Assembly: GCA_904063045.1 (NCBI GenBank)
Contig: CAJFCJ010000002.1
Span: 3,591,891 to 3,655,890, forward strand
DNA length: 64,000 nt
Reading direction: 5' to 3'
From: Dimorphilus gyrociliatus
Lineage: Eukaryota > Annelida > Polychaeta > Dinophilidae
Positions 24,819-35,511 of this stretch are shown here, piece after piece; position 1 is the stretch's first letter; every line of letters begins with the position of its first letter. Under the pieces are notes generated by a model. The model was not told the origin of the DNA, did no database searches, and was given only the letters and a program-made list of their open reading frames with translations. The position numbers and the translations under genes were made by a program.

Positions 24819-26772
24819 ATGCCTGTCGGTAAGAATTATTATACACATATATACGATATATGTTTATTTTAAATATATATAGATGCAAAAAAAAAGAGAA
24901 TCTTTAAATATAGTAAAAAAGAAACAATTTTGGGAAATATATGAAAATATTAATGATACTAATTATCTTTCTTTTATTTATTTAATTAGAATTGCCCGAA
25001 GTAATTCTGATTTCATTATTTCTGCCCAATGTCACGACGCTGATTGTTATTGCTTTCTTTTATGTATTAAGAAGTAGAAAGCTATGCAGTTGTAAAAAAC
25101 AACCAGATAAAAATTATTCTAGTAAGTACAACGCTATCAATTTATAAAATATTTTATAAATTGATTCATTATTATCGTATAAATACGAAAATAACATCAT
25201 ATTTATGTTATATTCGGACAAACTAAAGTTAAATATTGAATTATTAAACAAATATTGAATTAAAAATCAGTTTAAAAATTTATAGAGTTAGAATAAAACT
25301 AAAAATCTTCCCCATTTTTCAATATGTTGAAAAGAATTCACCTTGAAATAAATAGTTAATAGTGAAGTGACATGCACCTGTAGTCCTATTTTAATACTAT
25401 TAAATGTTATTATTATGAAATTGCTTACTGCAGGTGATAGTAAAGGGAGCTATATTGAAACAAAGCTGTCGGATATACCGCAATCTTACTCGAGAAGCAA
25501 TTCCGAGAGAACATCAAACAGAAGTGAGACAAAATTATTAACAAAGAAAAAAAAAGAGACGGTGCATGTTATTCAAGATTCTGTTACCAAATTTTGTGAT
25601 TCTCGTTCATTAACACAAGCAACAGCCGAAGAATTAAGAATTTTTGGGTTTCAAAGTGAAGAAGAGTTAGATGCTCTTGACCATAAAACTGTTGATCAGC
25701 TAGATATAACTCCAGCTCAAAAATGCTTATTAAGAAAGACTATTACTATCAAGCATAGTGAAGACTTTAATCATTCTTCCCACAAACAAGGAAGCCACAA
25801 CGGATATAAAGGAAGGGATAATTCCGTTAATAGCAACAGTACTGCAGGTATCTATTGATTATATGCTGTGTACTTGTAAATATAAATAATTATCCATGAA
25901 ACAGCCCACTATCACCTTCGTATAAAACGAAGGAAGTTTACCATAAAGTTTTCATTAATCTTTAATAGCAAGCACTTTTCTAATTAAATATACAATCAAA
26001 TACAGTATAGCCAATCTAATCTCTTAGTAAATTTTGAAGCTATATCTTAAAGCTTTAGACGTCGTTAGACGCTCCCTCTTTAGTTTTAGGATAATGTAGA
26101 TACAGCATATACTATATATTAGAGATAGATGGAGCTAAATAAAGATTAAAAAAAATATACAGGATTTTGTTATTTACTTAATAAACTTATCTGATAGAAT
26201 CATTGTTATTTGACAATAGTCTTCGTTCGTGATGAATTGTGCAATCTATTCTAATTTATACTATTTTTATATAATTTTTCTATTCTCTTCTCCAGGTCAA
26301 AGCTTTGAGAGGTCTCATAGTGGAGATGAAAAAGATTCATCGTACCCTTTGCTTCATCAGTATAAGCATGGAAAAAGCCAAAGGCCTAGAGAATATACTG
26401 GCTATTTATCCGATCCAGGGCTATATAAACTTGCCGAGTCAATTGGAGAAAGTTGGAGAAAATTGGCAAGCAAATTGAATATTTCTCCTAGTGAAGAGAT
26501 AGACGTTCGTCGAAGTGATAGTCTAGCCGATGGAGTTGCCCGTATGTTGATGAGGTGGAGAGATGATCAGCAAGGTAATGACGATACGATAAGAAGGAAT
26601 TTATGCCAAGCATTAGATTTTAGTGGTAGAAAAGATTTAGCAGAAATGATTGATATTCGTGTAAGTATACAAAATACTTATTAATTGGATAAGTCATTAA
26701 GACATCTTTATTTTATATTTTAAGGTACAGATGAATAAAATCAGAGAAGGAAAAGTATTTTCTAAAGTATAA
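24819..26772 (+). CDS. Single-pass membrane protein with cytoplasmic death domain
   Basis: Exons 24819-24828, 24990-25121, 25434-25847, 26296-26660 and 26725-26772 join in phases 1, 1, 1 and 0 to give 322 residues. The first coding exon holds only MPV plus one base. Exon 2 encodes a hydrophobic helix (VILISLFLPNVTTLIVIAFFYVL, given here as residues about 7-29) followed by RSRKLCSCKK, typical of a signal-anchor with a basic, cysteine-containing cytoplasmic flank that may be palmitoylated. Residues about 95-150 form a compact helical segment of SAM-like appearance (uncertain). Residues about 220-305 form a death domain, with LYKLAESIGESWRKLASKLN, ADGVARMLMRWRD and LCQALDFSGRKDLAEMI. Death domains assemble signalling complexes in apoptosis and innate immunity. 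There is almost no ectodomain, so it is not a classical TNF receptor. Confidence 0.75.
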
Positions 26773-27041
26773 ACTGTAAATAAAATTAAAGAAAGAAAAA
26801 TAAACCAAAAAGGTAAAACTGTTGAAAACAGATTCAAAGTATCATTAATATAAGTATTTACTTTCGAATATTCGTATTACAAAAAAGCCAACATCAACAA
26901 TTACAGCAACCTCTGTACTCATTGTTTTGTTAAATAGAAACACTATTCCGAAAGAGACGGAAATTGTTGCGTCATATTTTGTTATTATTTTCAAAATTAA
27001 ATATTTCTTAAAAGGTATTTTATATTTGTCAATTTTATTAA

Positions 27042-28131
27042 ATGACCTATATTCTGATATTTCTTTTAGTATTTATTTGTAAAGGTTATTTGGTTGAGTC
27101 CAACTACATTGTAAATTTAAATTTGTTGAAGTTTAATGAAGGGCAAACGTCTTATTTGAATGAAAACAATACATTCAATCCCAGTTGGAATTTAATCTGT
27201 TTAAACGATATATATTTAATTAATCAGCAAAATGAATTAATGATTAATTGTAAATACGGATTATTTCATAATTTAACATTTTGCGAATTAAATAGATTTA
27301 ATAGTTCATCTTTCAACTATGTTGAATTTAATCACTGTATTAAAAGAGAAACTATTAAAATTGTCATTCGTAATAAGCTGAAAAAACATTTATTCATTTA
27401 TATTGCATTTTTTGAGTATATTGACCAATCTACTCAATTAATTGTACATAGTAGAATCTTTGTGGCAAAAACATTGAGAAAAAGGAGAAAACTATTGTCA
27501 ATTAACTCTAACATTACTACACAATATTTTTCCAAGCTTTTAGTTGAATATTCGGTTAGCTAATGTTTAGTTTTGTCATTAAAGATACAATTTCATTTTT
27601 CATTTTGATAGATTAACTGCCAATATCCTTTCTTTGGAGCAGATTGTTCAAAACATGTAAAGTTTATTTGGCTATTTTAAATGGAGTTAAAAGTCTATTA
27701 ACACGTATTAATTTATATTTTAGCATAGTCAGTTTAAATTACAAAATATTACTAAAGAGAATAACATATATAGCGAAGAAACGGCTCCAGTTATAGTCTA
27801 TGTGGAAAGATTGAGTAAATATGGTTAAAATATATTTAATCATCTCATATTTTATAATAGAATATTATAAATAGCAACAGCGAAGGCGTCTAAAAGAAAA
27901 CCTATTTCTACAAGAGTTGACGTCTTTCTTTTGATAATAGTATTTATTTTTGGAATACTCGTCGTGTCTTTGATAATTGTGTTTAACCGACCAGAAAATC
28001 CATTTCATAGTGTTAAATCTTGTCTAATTAAGGTTGGAAAGCTAATGAAAAAGGAAGTTGAGGATGTTAAAGATGAGAATGAAGTTAGTGATTATTTAGA
28101 AAGCGATTCTCAAAGTAGTGATAGTTTTTAA
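27042..28131 (+). CDS. Type I membrane protein resembling a truncated Delta/Serrate-type ligand
   Basis: Exons 27042-27554, 27612-27656 (15 codons), 27724-27823 and 27875-28131 join in phases 0, 0 and 1 to give 304 residues. There is a signal peptide at residues 1-18, an ectodomain with five N-glycosylation sites, a membrane helix at about 236-256, and an acidic/Ser-rich tail ending SDSF. The start of the mature chain (YIVNLNLLKFNEG) and the segment LFIYIAFFEYIDQS resemble the N-terminal MNNL/C2 domain of Notch ligands. The micro-exon junction reads EYSINCQYPFFGADCSK, like the first half of a DSL domain (Y-x-V-x-C-x4-YYG-x2-CS). The rest of DSL and all EGF repeats are absent. An RKRR site (146-149) fits furin cleavage. 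The DSL assignment is by eye and needs a profile search; otherwise this is an unknown membrane protein. Confidence 0.6.
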
Positions 28132-28397
28132 TTGGTTAGTGCTGAATCTATTTCATAAACTATCAAGTGTACAGACAATTAGAATTTTGTTCTTAAACTG
28201 TGTCTACCGGTCAAACCAAAGATAAGCTAAGTCTGATGCTGTACTGTAGTTGATCGATAAGAGAGCAAAGAATCTGATTTAGTAACATATATCTAATCAC
28301 ACAGACTTTTTATGAACGAATTTCATCACCATTATCAAGATCTCAATAGATTTTAAAGACAGATTTTTCTATTAAATGTTGACTTGGAAAAAAATAA

Positions 28398-29675
28398 TTA
28401 CAAGTTTAGTTCAATAGAAAATTTCTTAATATAGTCGGAAAATTGTTTATGATAGTATTCTTTTCTAATTAAATTATCTTTATAAGAATGTGTGCCTTTC
28501 TTATGCTCCCTTTGGCTTGTTATATAAGTTTTGCATGTTCTTTCCCATTCATCGGTCCAAGGCATTTCTAATTTTTCATACAGATCTTTAAATGTCTCCA
28601 TTGGGTTCCTCACAATATCTTTAAAATAAACATCAATAAATCTATTCTCTGTTTTGTCCTTTTCTTCCAACTCTTCTCTCTGTTCTAGTAATAAGTTAGT
28701 TCCTTTCAAGCACATATCGGAAACGTTATCACCCATGACTTTTAAATCTCTTCCAAAAATAGAAAAAAATTGTGAACTTGACATGCCAAGTAGAGATGTT
28801 ATAGAGGCTAGTGACTTGGCAGGATCCCTATGAATTGTTACTATTTTAGCATCTGGAAAAACTTCCAATAGAGCAGCAACATTTGTATAAGGACTATGGC
28901 TCATTGTCAATAATCTCTCTGTTGGATAGTTGTACATGTAGCATTGCATCATCAACTTTATGCTTCGGTACATTTCAACCCAAGTTGATTTATCTAAGTT
29001 CATCAAGTAGTCCATATAGTCGTCTAGATTATTGATAACCATTGCCATATAGAATTGAGCTCCTACACACATTAGATTCATCAAAATATCTTCGGGACTT
29101 CTTGCAAAGAGAGGGTGAGCACTTTCAATTCGTTTACCCCATAGATACTTTGCTATGCCCAATCTCCAGTCTACTTCTTTTATAACCTTGTTATCACTCT
29201 CTGATAGTGGATTCGAAGGCGGTGGAACAAGGACATTCTGAAGCCATACTTCAGGACAATACCATCTCTTATCCTGTTGCATGGTTACATGCATGAATGT
29301 ACTACCTGTTCTTGGAAGAGTAACGATAAAGACTGGATTTTTTATGTCGACATTTCTAACTTTAGGATTTTCTTTGACATAATTATCAAAGTTGTATCTG
29401 GATTTAATAACATCGTATAGCTGATTATAATAAATAAATCTACCAGTTAAAGTGATATCGCTCGCATTGGATAGTCCATTCATCATAAGTTTCAAATTTT
29501 TCATGAAGAATTTATCTTTCTTGATATGCTCATAGTGTACCTTATTCATTCCTTTAATTGCCTGCTCATAGTTCAGAGGAATTAAATGAATGTTCAAAAG
29601 ACTCAATAGAGCTCCAACATTATCAATTACAAATTTTATGGATAGTACTAAGAAGCTGATAAACTGATTCGCCAT
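28398..29675 (-). CDS. PAPS-dependent sulfotransferase of the bacterial-like Sulfotransfer_3 type
   Basis: Intronless 425-residue enzyme predicted to transfer sulfate from PAPS to a small or lipid-like acceptor. The 5'-phosphosulfate loop is TLPRTGSTF (119-127), and the 3'-phosphate site includes IHRDPAKSLAS (281-291, with R283 and S288). PEVWLQNVLVPPPSNP and AHPLFARSPEDILMN match the pattern of the large sulfotransferase group known from mycobacteria, other bacteria and some marine invertebrates, rather than cytosolic SULT enzymes. The N-terminus has a hydrophobic segment (about residues 5-31) that may attach it to a membrane. It is convergent with the DSL-like gene, 266 bases away. A decayed relative lies at about 38.6 kb. 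The lack of introns beside intron-rich neighbours suggests retroposition or lateral origin. Confidence 0.88.
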   Translation of the reverse strand: MANQFISFLVLSIKFVIDNVGALLSLLNIHLIPLNYEQAIKGMNKVHYEHIKKDKFFMKNLKLMMNGLSNASDITLTGRFIYYNQLYDVIKSRYNFDNYVKENPKVRNVDIKNPVFIVTLPRTGSTFMHVTMQQDKRWYCPEVWLQNVLVPPPSNPLSESDNKVIKEVDWRLGIAKYLWGKRIESAHPLFARSPEDILMNLMCVGAQFYMAMVINNLDDYMDYLMNLDKSTWVEMYRSIKLMMQCYMYNYPTERLLTMSHSPYTNVAALLEVFPDAKIVTIHRDPAKSLASITSLLGMSSSQFFSIFGRDLKVMGDNVSDMCLKGTNLLLEQREELEEKDKTENRFIDVYFKDIVRNPMETFKDLYEKLEMPWTDEWERTCKTYITSQREHKKGTHSYKDNLIRKEYYHKQFSDYIKKFSIELNL

Positions 29676-30955
29676 TTCATGTATTCAATGTGTCACTTCA
29701 GGAAATTTTACGATGTCTAATAGAAAAAATATTGCTCCTCTTTATAAATGATCCGATCAAAGATATGTTTCTATTTATCTAATCTTTCACAAATTTTTTT
29801 AGCTAATATTGCTAGAAGCAGGTAGCTAGGCTGTCTCTCCAAATATCTAGGTCGCTTTTTGTCAATGTTTTCACTTCTAATATTTTTCTTCTTGAGATAA
29901 AGATGGCGTTGCTAACATACATAGTCACTCAGTTAAAGCGAACGCGGAGACTTTACTGGCCCTCTTGCACATAACAGTATCTTTATTTCAATTAAGTGAA
30001 TGTATCATATAAGCTTCTGAGTGTAATATCAACCGACTCTTATCATTAATAATAAATGTCTTGGGGATATTATCAATATTGTCTTGTTAGTCTAGAGGAA
30101 TATTATAAGGTTAAGGAAAAGCATTTTTTGTGTAAGAAGTGTAAAAGGGATACTTTTTGTAAAGTTTAATTTAGTATTAGTCCTAGTAAAACAGGTATTA
30201 GATTTTCATAACATAGCTTATACACTTTATCATAGTATGAAATCTTTATATGATATATCGATAATTATTAAAGATAAGAGACTTTTTGCAATATTTCATC
30301 ATATTTATTGATTTTATTAAAAATCAATTAACTCTTCAAACAAAAGTCGAGCTTTAAATTATTGAAACAATGAAAAAAAATCGAATAATACTACTACATA
30401 AATATGTTCTTCATTTGATCATTACTTAAAATGTCGTTCAAATTTATTAACATAATCTTAAACATATCTTCTAAGTAATTCATGTGGACTTTTTAAATAT
30501 ATTTCCACTCCTGGCTTATTTCAGGCTTTATATGGATGTTATGAAAACAGTTTAAGGCATTGTTTACTAATTGAAGAAAATACATATCCATATTCAATTC
30601 TCTATTGTCTCTATTATCCTATTATACTTGGAGATGGTGAATAAGTACAAAAAAAAGTTTCAGACATTTCTAATAGGTATATAGTGGCTTTAAAATTGTT
30701 TGAGGATTTTGGCAATAATATATTGAAGCCAAGAAATATTAAGACTCCAACCTCATTGTTTGAAAAGTGAGCCATGGCTAAAAGCCGTCTATCAACATAA
30801 CTTTTCTTCAGCATTTTTGGATTCTGCTTCTGATCAATTTATTTATTTCTATTTTCACTTATAAGGATCGATTTGTACTATGGCCAAACCATTTACCTAG
30901 ATCATTAAAGCAAAAAGATATATATATATAGAAAATATCTGCACAGCCTTTCATA

Positions 30956-31135
30956 ATGAATATGATAGATGATTTGTACACCATTCTAGACTACCAAAGT
31001 ATTATTAGTAGTCTAAATCTTTTTAATAATATAGCTTTAAATCTTCAAATGATAAAGGATTCAATGCGCAAAGAGACTACGTACAAATATTCATCCAGAG
31101 GTCGGGAGAAAAACAAGTATGATCTTGAAAAATAG
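30956..31135 (+). CDS. Possible 59-residue small protein
   Basis: A short intronless open frame beginning MNMIDDLYTILDY. It has an amphipathic helical look in the first 40 residues and a basic/polar tail (SSRGREKNKYDLEK). There is no signal peptide and no family recognised. Its amino-acid composition is less AT-driven than random frames nearby, but evidence for real expression is weak. Confidence 0.2.
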   Translation: MNMIDDLYTILDYQSIISSLNLFNNIALNLQMIKDSMRKETTYKYSSRGREKNKYDLEK

Positions 31136-32054
31136 TACAATGCAATAAAACACTTTCCGTTCAGGGAAAATTTGTGATAAAAGCCAGCTCTTTAAATATA
31201 ACTGAAAGATGTAAGGCACATTAGACAATCTACTTGCACAATGGAGATATTATCGTTAATCAGATATACTGTATATATTGACATTATTATTCTCTTATTT
31301 AAATAAAGAGTAGCCAGTCTCTTTTTTATATTTTTTGGATTAAAAAGAATACAATTTACCGAAAATTAGCGTGACACGAAAATTTATATTTACTATCTTC
31401 AGTCTGAATCTGGCTTTGCTGTCCTAAAAATATCAATACTATTGTAATAGTTTAATACTTAACCTCTAAATGGTCAATATTTCAGTTAAAAATAGTTGGG
31501 TATATTAAAATTCTTAAACATTTTCAATTGACTTTCATTAGAATTAAAATATGAAAGAATATATTCGTTGAACGGCATTTTTTACGTAAGAAGTAATAAA
31601 TTCTGCCGATTACTGAACATTAGGATTAGAATATTCTATTTTCTGTATAGTTGGTGTTTTTAATTGAACTATTAGAAGTGATAACTTACAAAGTACATCA
31701 GTTTTACAGATAAATTACTACCCATTCTATAAAGATTTATACATCTCAATGTTTATCTCTTATTTAACAACGCAAAATATGTAAAATGTACTTTAATTAA
31801 CCTTTTTTTCAAAATTAAAAAGAGGTATTCTATAGACTAAAGAAGAATACAGTTTCTACAGCTATATGAATTATATTTAGACTATTTCATGATAATTACT
31901 TCAATCAACATGCTAAAAAAAAAACAAGCAACCAACAGTTGAAGTTTTGGGATTTTCTTAACCTTTTGAACCCTTGATAGACAAGCACTGTTCCGAACGG
32001 AATAGTTGCTTGTTCTTTCTTGCCAAAATATACGCATTGAAATTGCCATATGGA

Positions 32055-32117
32055 CACGTGACTACCTCGGATAGTTCATTCTGAATACCATCAGTTTGGA
32101 CGTGTCCTAATGAGTCA
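32055..32117 (+). promoter_or_regulatory. CACGTG + TGAGTCA promoter pair, lectin/WSC gene A
   Basis: An E-box (32055-32060) is followed 56 bases later, start to start, by an AP-1 consensus (32111-32117), 109 bases before the ATG. The inverted paralog has the same pair in the same order with a 59-base interval, so the arrangement is probably functional promoter sequence kept since duplication. Confidence 0.5.
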
Positions 32118-32219
32118 GAGTTGAAATTGTTCCAAAGCTAGTGAACCGAAACGTAAAATTTGCCATTGAAGATTTTAACCTTATAAGGTATCACTTTCTT
32201 TTTAAGGAAAGAAAAAACT

Positions 32220-34252
32220 ATGGCAGCCAATTTGTCAATTGTAAATCTCTTTTATACGTTTTTTATCCTGAAAATTTTATCGATTTGGGTGTGTTCTGGT
32301 AAGAAAATTAAGTATATGGTTGAATATTTCTATTTGATCTTTCCAATTTGTTAGGGCAAGAAATATATTGCCAAGACATTTGGGGATCTATTGGCTTTGG
32401 AGTGGTAGGAAGCTACAAATGTTTCTTTATTCATCCACTAAATTCTCCTCGAAGACTTCGAGGCGTGACGTGGGAAGTTGCAAAACAATTTTGCGAAACT
32501 AGAGGAACAAAACTCGCTGAAATAAATAACTTTTTAGAGCAATTTGCTATTTCAACAAAGTTCGTAGTATTAATCAACCTTTCATTTATTACTTTTTGTT
32601 ATTTATAGCAAAATAAACATTCTTTCTAACTTTTCAATAGACTTCGAGAAGAATTTATCAAAAAGAAAGTACCCAACAGCCCACAATATTTCCGTATTGC
32701 TGGTAGAGAGAGTGACGCCGGAGATTTTCATTTCCTAGGTTTTCTTAAATATTTGTTTTGCTAATATCTAAAATTATCAATAATTTTATGGTTTTGTTCG
32801 ATTTCAGATGGACGTCTCTTGAAACAACAGGGATGCTTTATAACCAAACTACCTATACATGTTGCCGATTCTGAAGAAATTACCCCAGAAAGCTGTATCG
32901 AGGCCTGTAAAGTGAAAAACAAGAAATACTCCGGCATTAATCAATTAGGAGTATAAAATTGACAATTAATAATAGAAACAGTGTAATTTTACAAGAAACT
33001 TTCAGAATATAGTCTCTTGCTTTTGTGGAGACGTTTTCTCGAGGGGCAGAGCGGTAAGATGTACTACTCGATGCTTCAATTTGCGACATTCACCTTATAA
33101 TCACGAATTCTTTTGCGGATCTAATCAAGATGCACATGCATTAGCTATATACGCCACATTCGGTAAGAAATAAATAATTAAATCATATGCTCTAAGATTA
33201 TAATTAAACTTAGGGGCCTATTCGAAATTTGATTACGGACAGCCTAGCTGGAAACAGAATACATCTACTGATTACCACAGCTGCATAGTAATGAAAAGAT
33301 TTTCTGGTAGATTCGATGATCAGAGATGCTTCGAAAGAGGTCGATCCGCTTTATGCGAAATTCGGGGTATAACAAAAACTGTTCTCCTTTACACTAATGC
33401 AATATTCTGTCAAGGATTTCAACTCGAATCAATTTTTTATATTTTGCAGAAACGGTTGAATCTTTCTGTAATTCCATGAATTATATGTGGCTAAAAGAGG
33501 TACAGAGATGTATTAAATTTAAAGTTCAATCGTTTAATAGCTGGTTTGATGCTCGAGAATCGTAAGGAGGATAATACATTATTTAATGATTTATCCATTT
33601 AGAATTTTTAATATTCAACAGTTGCATTCGAGACAAGGGAGATTTATCAATTGTTGACGATCGTGAATATTATCAAATTGCCTCTAATATATTAATAAAG
33701 AATTATAGAATAAATAACTTTTGGATTGGAGCAATGAACAGAAGATATACATGGGATAGTACTAAAACTCCTATAACTTATTCAAGATTTTTTCATGCTG
33801 AATCATTCAGTTCCAAAGAAAATTGTTTTGCTTTCGATCTTGCTGCCCAAAGTGAACAAGGGGATATATCTTGGGTTGATTTAAGTTGTAAAGATGCTAG
33901 AGATCACGGTTTAATTTGTATGCTTGGTAAGACTAACTGTTACTTTATAACAACGAAAATTACAAAATCATTCATCCTTTCAACAATAGAATTAAACGAT
34001 CCTATAAAAGGAGACAACGATACAACAACTGTACAAACTAACATCGAAACGAGCAAATTAACAACGAAAACCTCACAAATTCTTACAACAGAAAAGTCCG
34101 TACCCACTACCTCAACGAAAATTTCAACTAAAAATCCCACTTCATCAAAAGGGTATGAAACGTCTAATTCGGACGAATCGTTAACAGAACATCCAATAAC
34201 GACTGTGAAAGTGCCGACTACTGAAATTACCCAAAATTTTACGATACCGTAA
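32220..34252 (+). CDS. Lectin/WSC gene A: C-type lectin domain with nested WSC domain, second lectin domain and Thr-rich tail
   Basis: Nine exons: 32220-32298, 32355-32559, 32641-32738, 32808-32950, 33006-33162, 33214-33366, 33450-33561, 33622-33926 and 33990-34252. They give 504 residues. After a signal peptide (1-25) comes the first half of a C-type lectin domain (CETRGTKLAEI, then FRIAGRESDAGDF), a full WSC domain (about 128-227, with CFCG and FFCGS), then the second half of the same lectin domain (GQPSW, DDQRC, ALCE). A second complete lectin domain follows (about 280-417; WIGAMNRRYTW, WVDLSC, LICM) and then a Thr/Ser-rich mucin-like tail. The first domain keeps QPS where sugar-binding lectins have QPD/EPN; the second lacks it. 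No membrane helix was found after the tail, so the product may be secreted. A possible donor near 34249 leaves open a further, unseen exon. Confidence 0.78.
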
Positions 34253-35511
34253 AAAGCAATCTTTAAGATTTTAGATAGATTTGAAGTTAGATTTTAGATA
34301 GAAATTTTTGTTATTATAACAAGACGAAGACATTAGTAGTTTTTTAATACTGTCTTTAGCAATTCTAACAATTCTATTTAAAATAGTACTTATTAGATGA
34401 AACGTTTTGATTTGAAGAACATTATTTTGAGACAAATATATAGATTCTTTTAAAAGGCTTTTCTTTGATAAAAACATAGTTGAAAAGGCAAAAACATCTA
34501 CAAGGATAAAAAGAATATGTAAAAGTATAGAAATGTGCATTTATATTTAGAAAATGCCTCATTTCTTAAGAAACACAGACAAAGAACTGCAGTAGATACA
34601 GGTGTAGAATTTGTTTTTATCCTACATTGGATAAAGGGGTAATAGTGTAAATATAGTAAAAGATCGTTAATCACAATAAAAGGAAGTTATTATGATAAGA
34701 CATTAATTTTGCTAGACTGAGTAACTATTGATTTTTTCATCACTGATTGTAACTAATAATACATTTACAATGTCCCAACTATATTCAAAAATATCGTTTA
34801 TTTCCAATTAAATACTGACTAAAAGATACACTGTACTTTATTTAATATTCTAAGAATTCTATTTCATTGATATCCTATTTTAAGTAGGATTAAAAGAATG
34901 TCATTCACATTCTGTGTAATAGATAATAATATTTTGATAGCTAAATAAATTTGAGCTCGTTAGTAGCAATACTTTTAGTGATGTAAAGGCAAAACAAATG
35001 ATGATTAGACATGAAAATAAGTTGAAAAGTATATAGCAGAAGAGTATTAAAAACATTCTTTATTAGTTATTTAATTATTAAAAAAAGCAAATAAAAAACT
35101 TGATAGACAGTGCATACTGAATAAAAAATATATATGCTTGCATATATGCAGTAAATACAACTGTAAATACAATTTATTATGTATCAATGGAATGGTTTAG
35201 AGACAAAATATGTGTTAAACACAATTAAATCATAACAATATTTAGTATGTAAAATATCTATAAAAGCAGGGCTACTTGATCTTATTTTTTTCTTTGTTAC
35301 GTAATACCATAATAATCAAGATAGCAACGAGAACTATATGAATGAAAACGCATTCGGCAATTTATTAATCAATGACTTAGTATGCAAAACGTTTTTTTTG
35401 TACAATTTTTTTCTATAAAAAGAAAAAATTAATGTTTTTTATACAAGTATGTAAAACTATGTGTTAGTATGCTATATATTTGATCATAATTTCAATCTCT
35501 TGCTCAGGTGT
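34253..35511. other. Intergenic between convergent genes
   Basis: About 1.26 kb of AT-rich spacer between lectin/WSC gene A (plus) and the SLC35F5-like gene (minus). I looked specifically for a membrane-helix exon continuing gene A in the first 500 bases and did not find one with a matching phase. The minus-strand open frame at 34271-34540 is not supported. Confidence 0.4.

Larger units (their letters stand above)
29676..32219. other. Intergenic between divergent genes
   Basis: About 2.5 kb of AT-rich DNA between the sulfotransferase (minus) and the first lectin/WSC gene (plus). It contains one possible short coding frame (30956-31135) and the lectin promoter motifs near 32055-32117. The minus-strand open frame 30614-30814 was not convincing. 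Confidence 0.4.
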
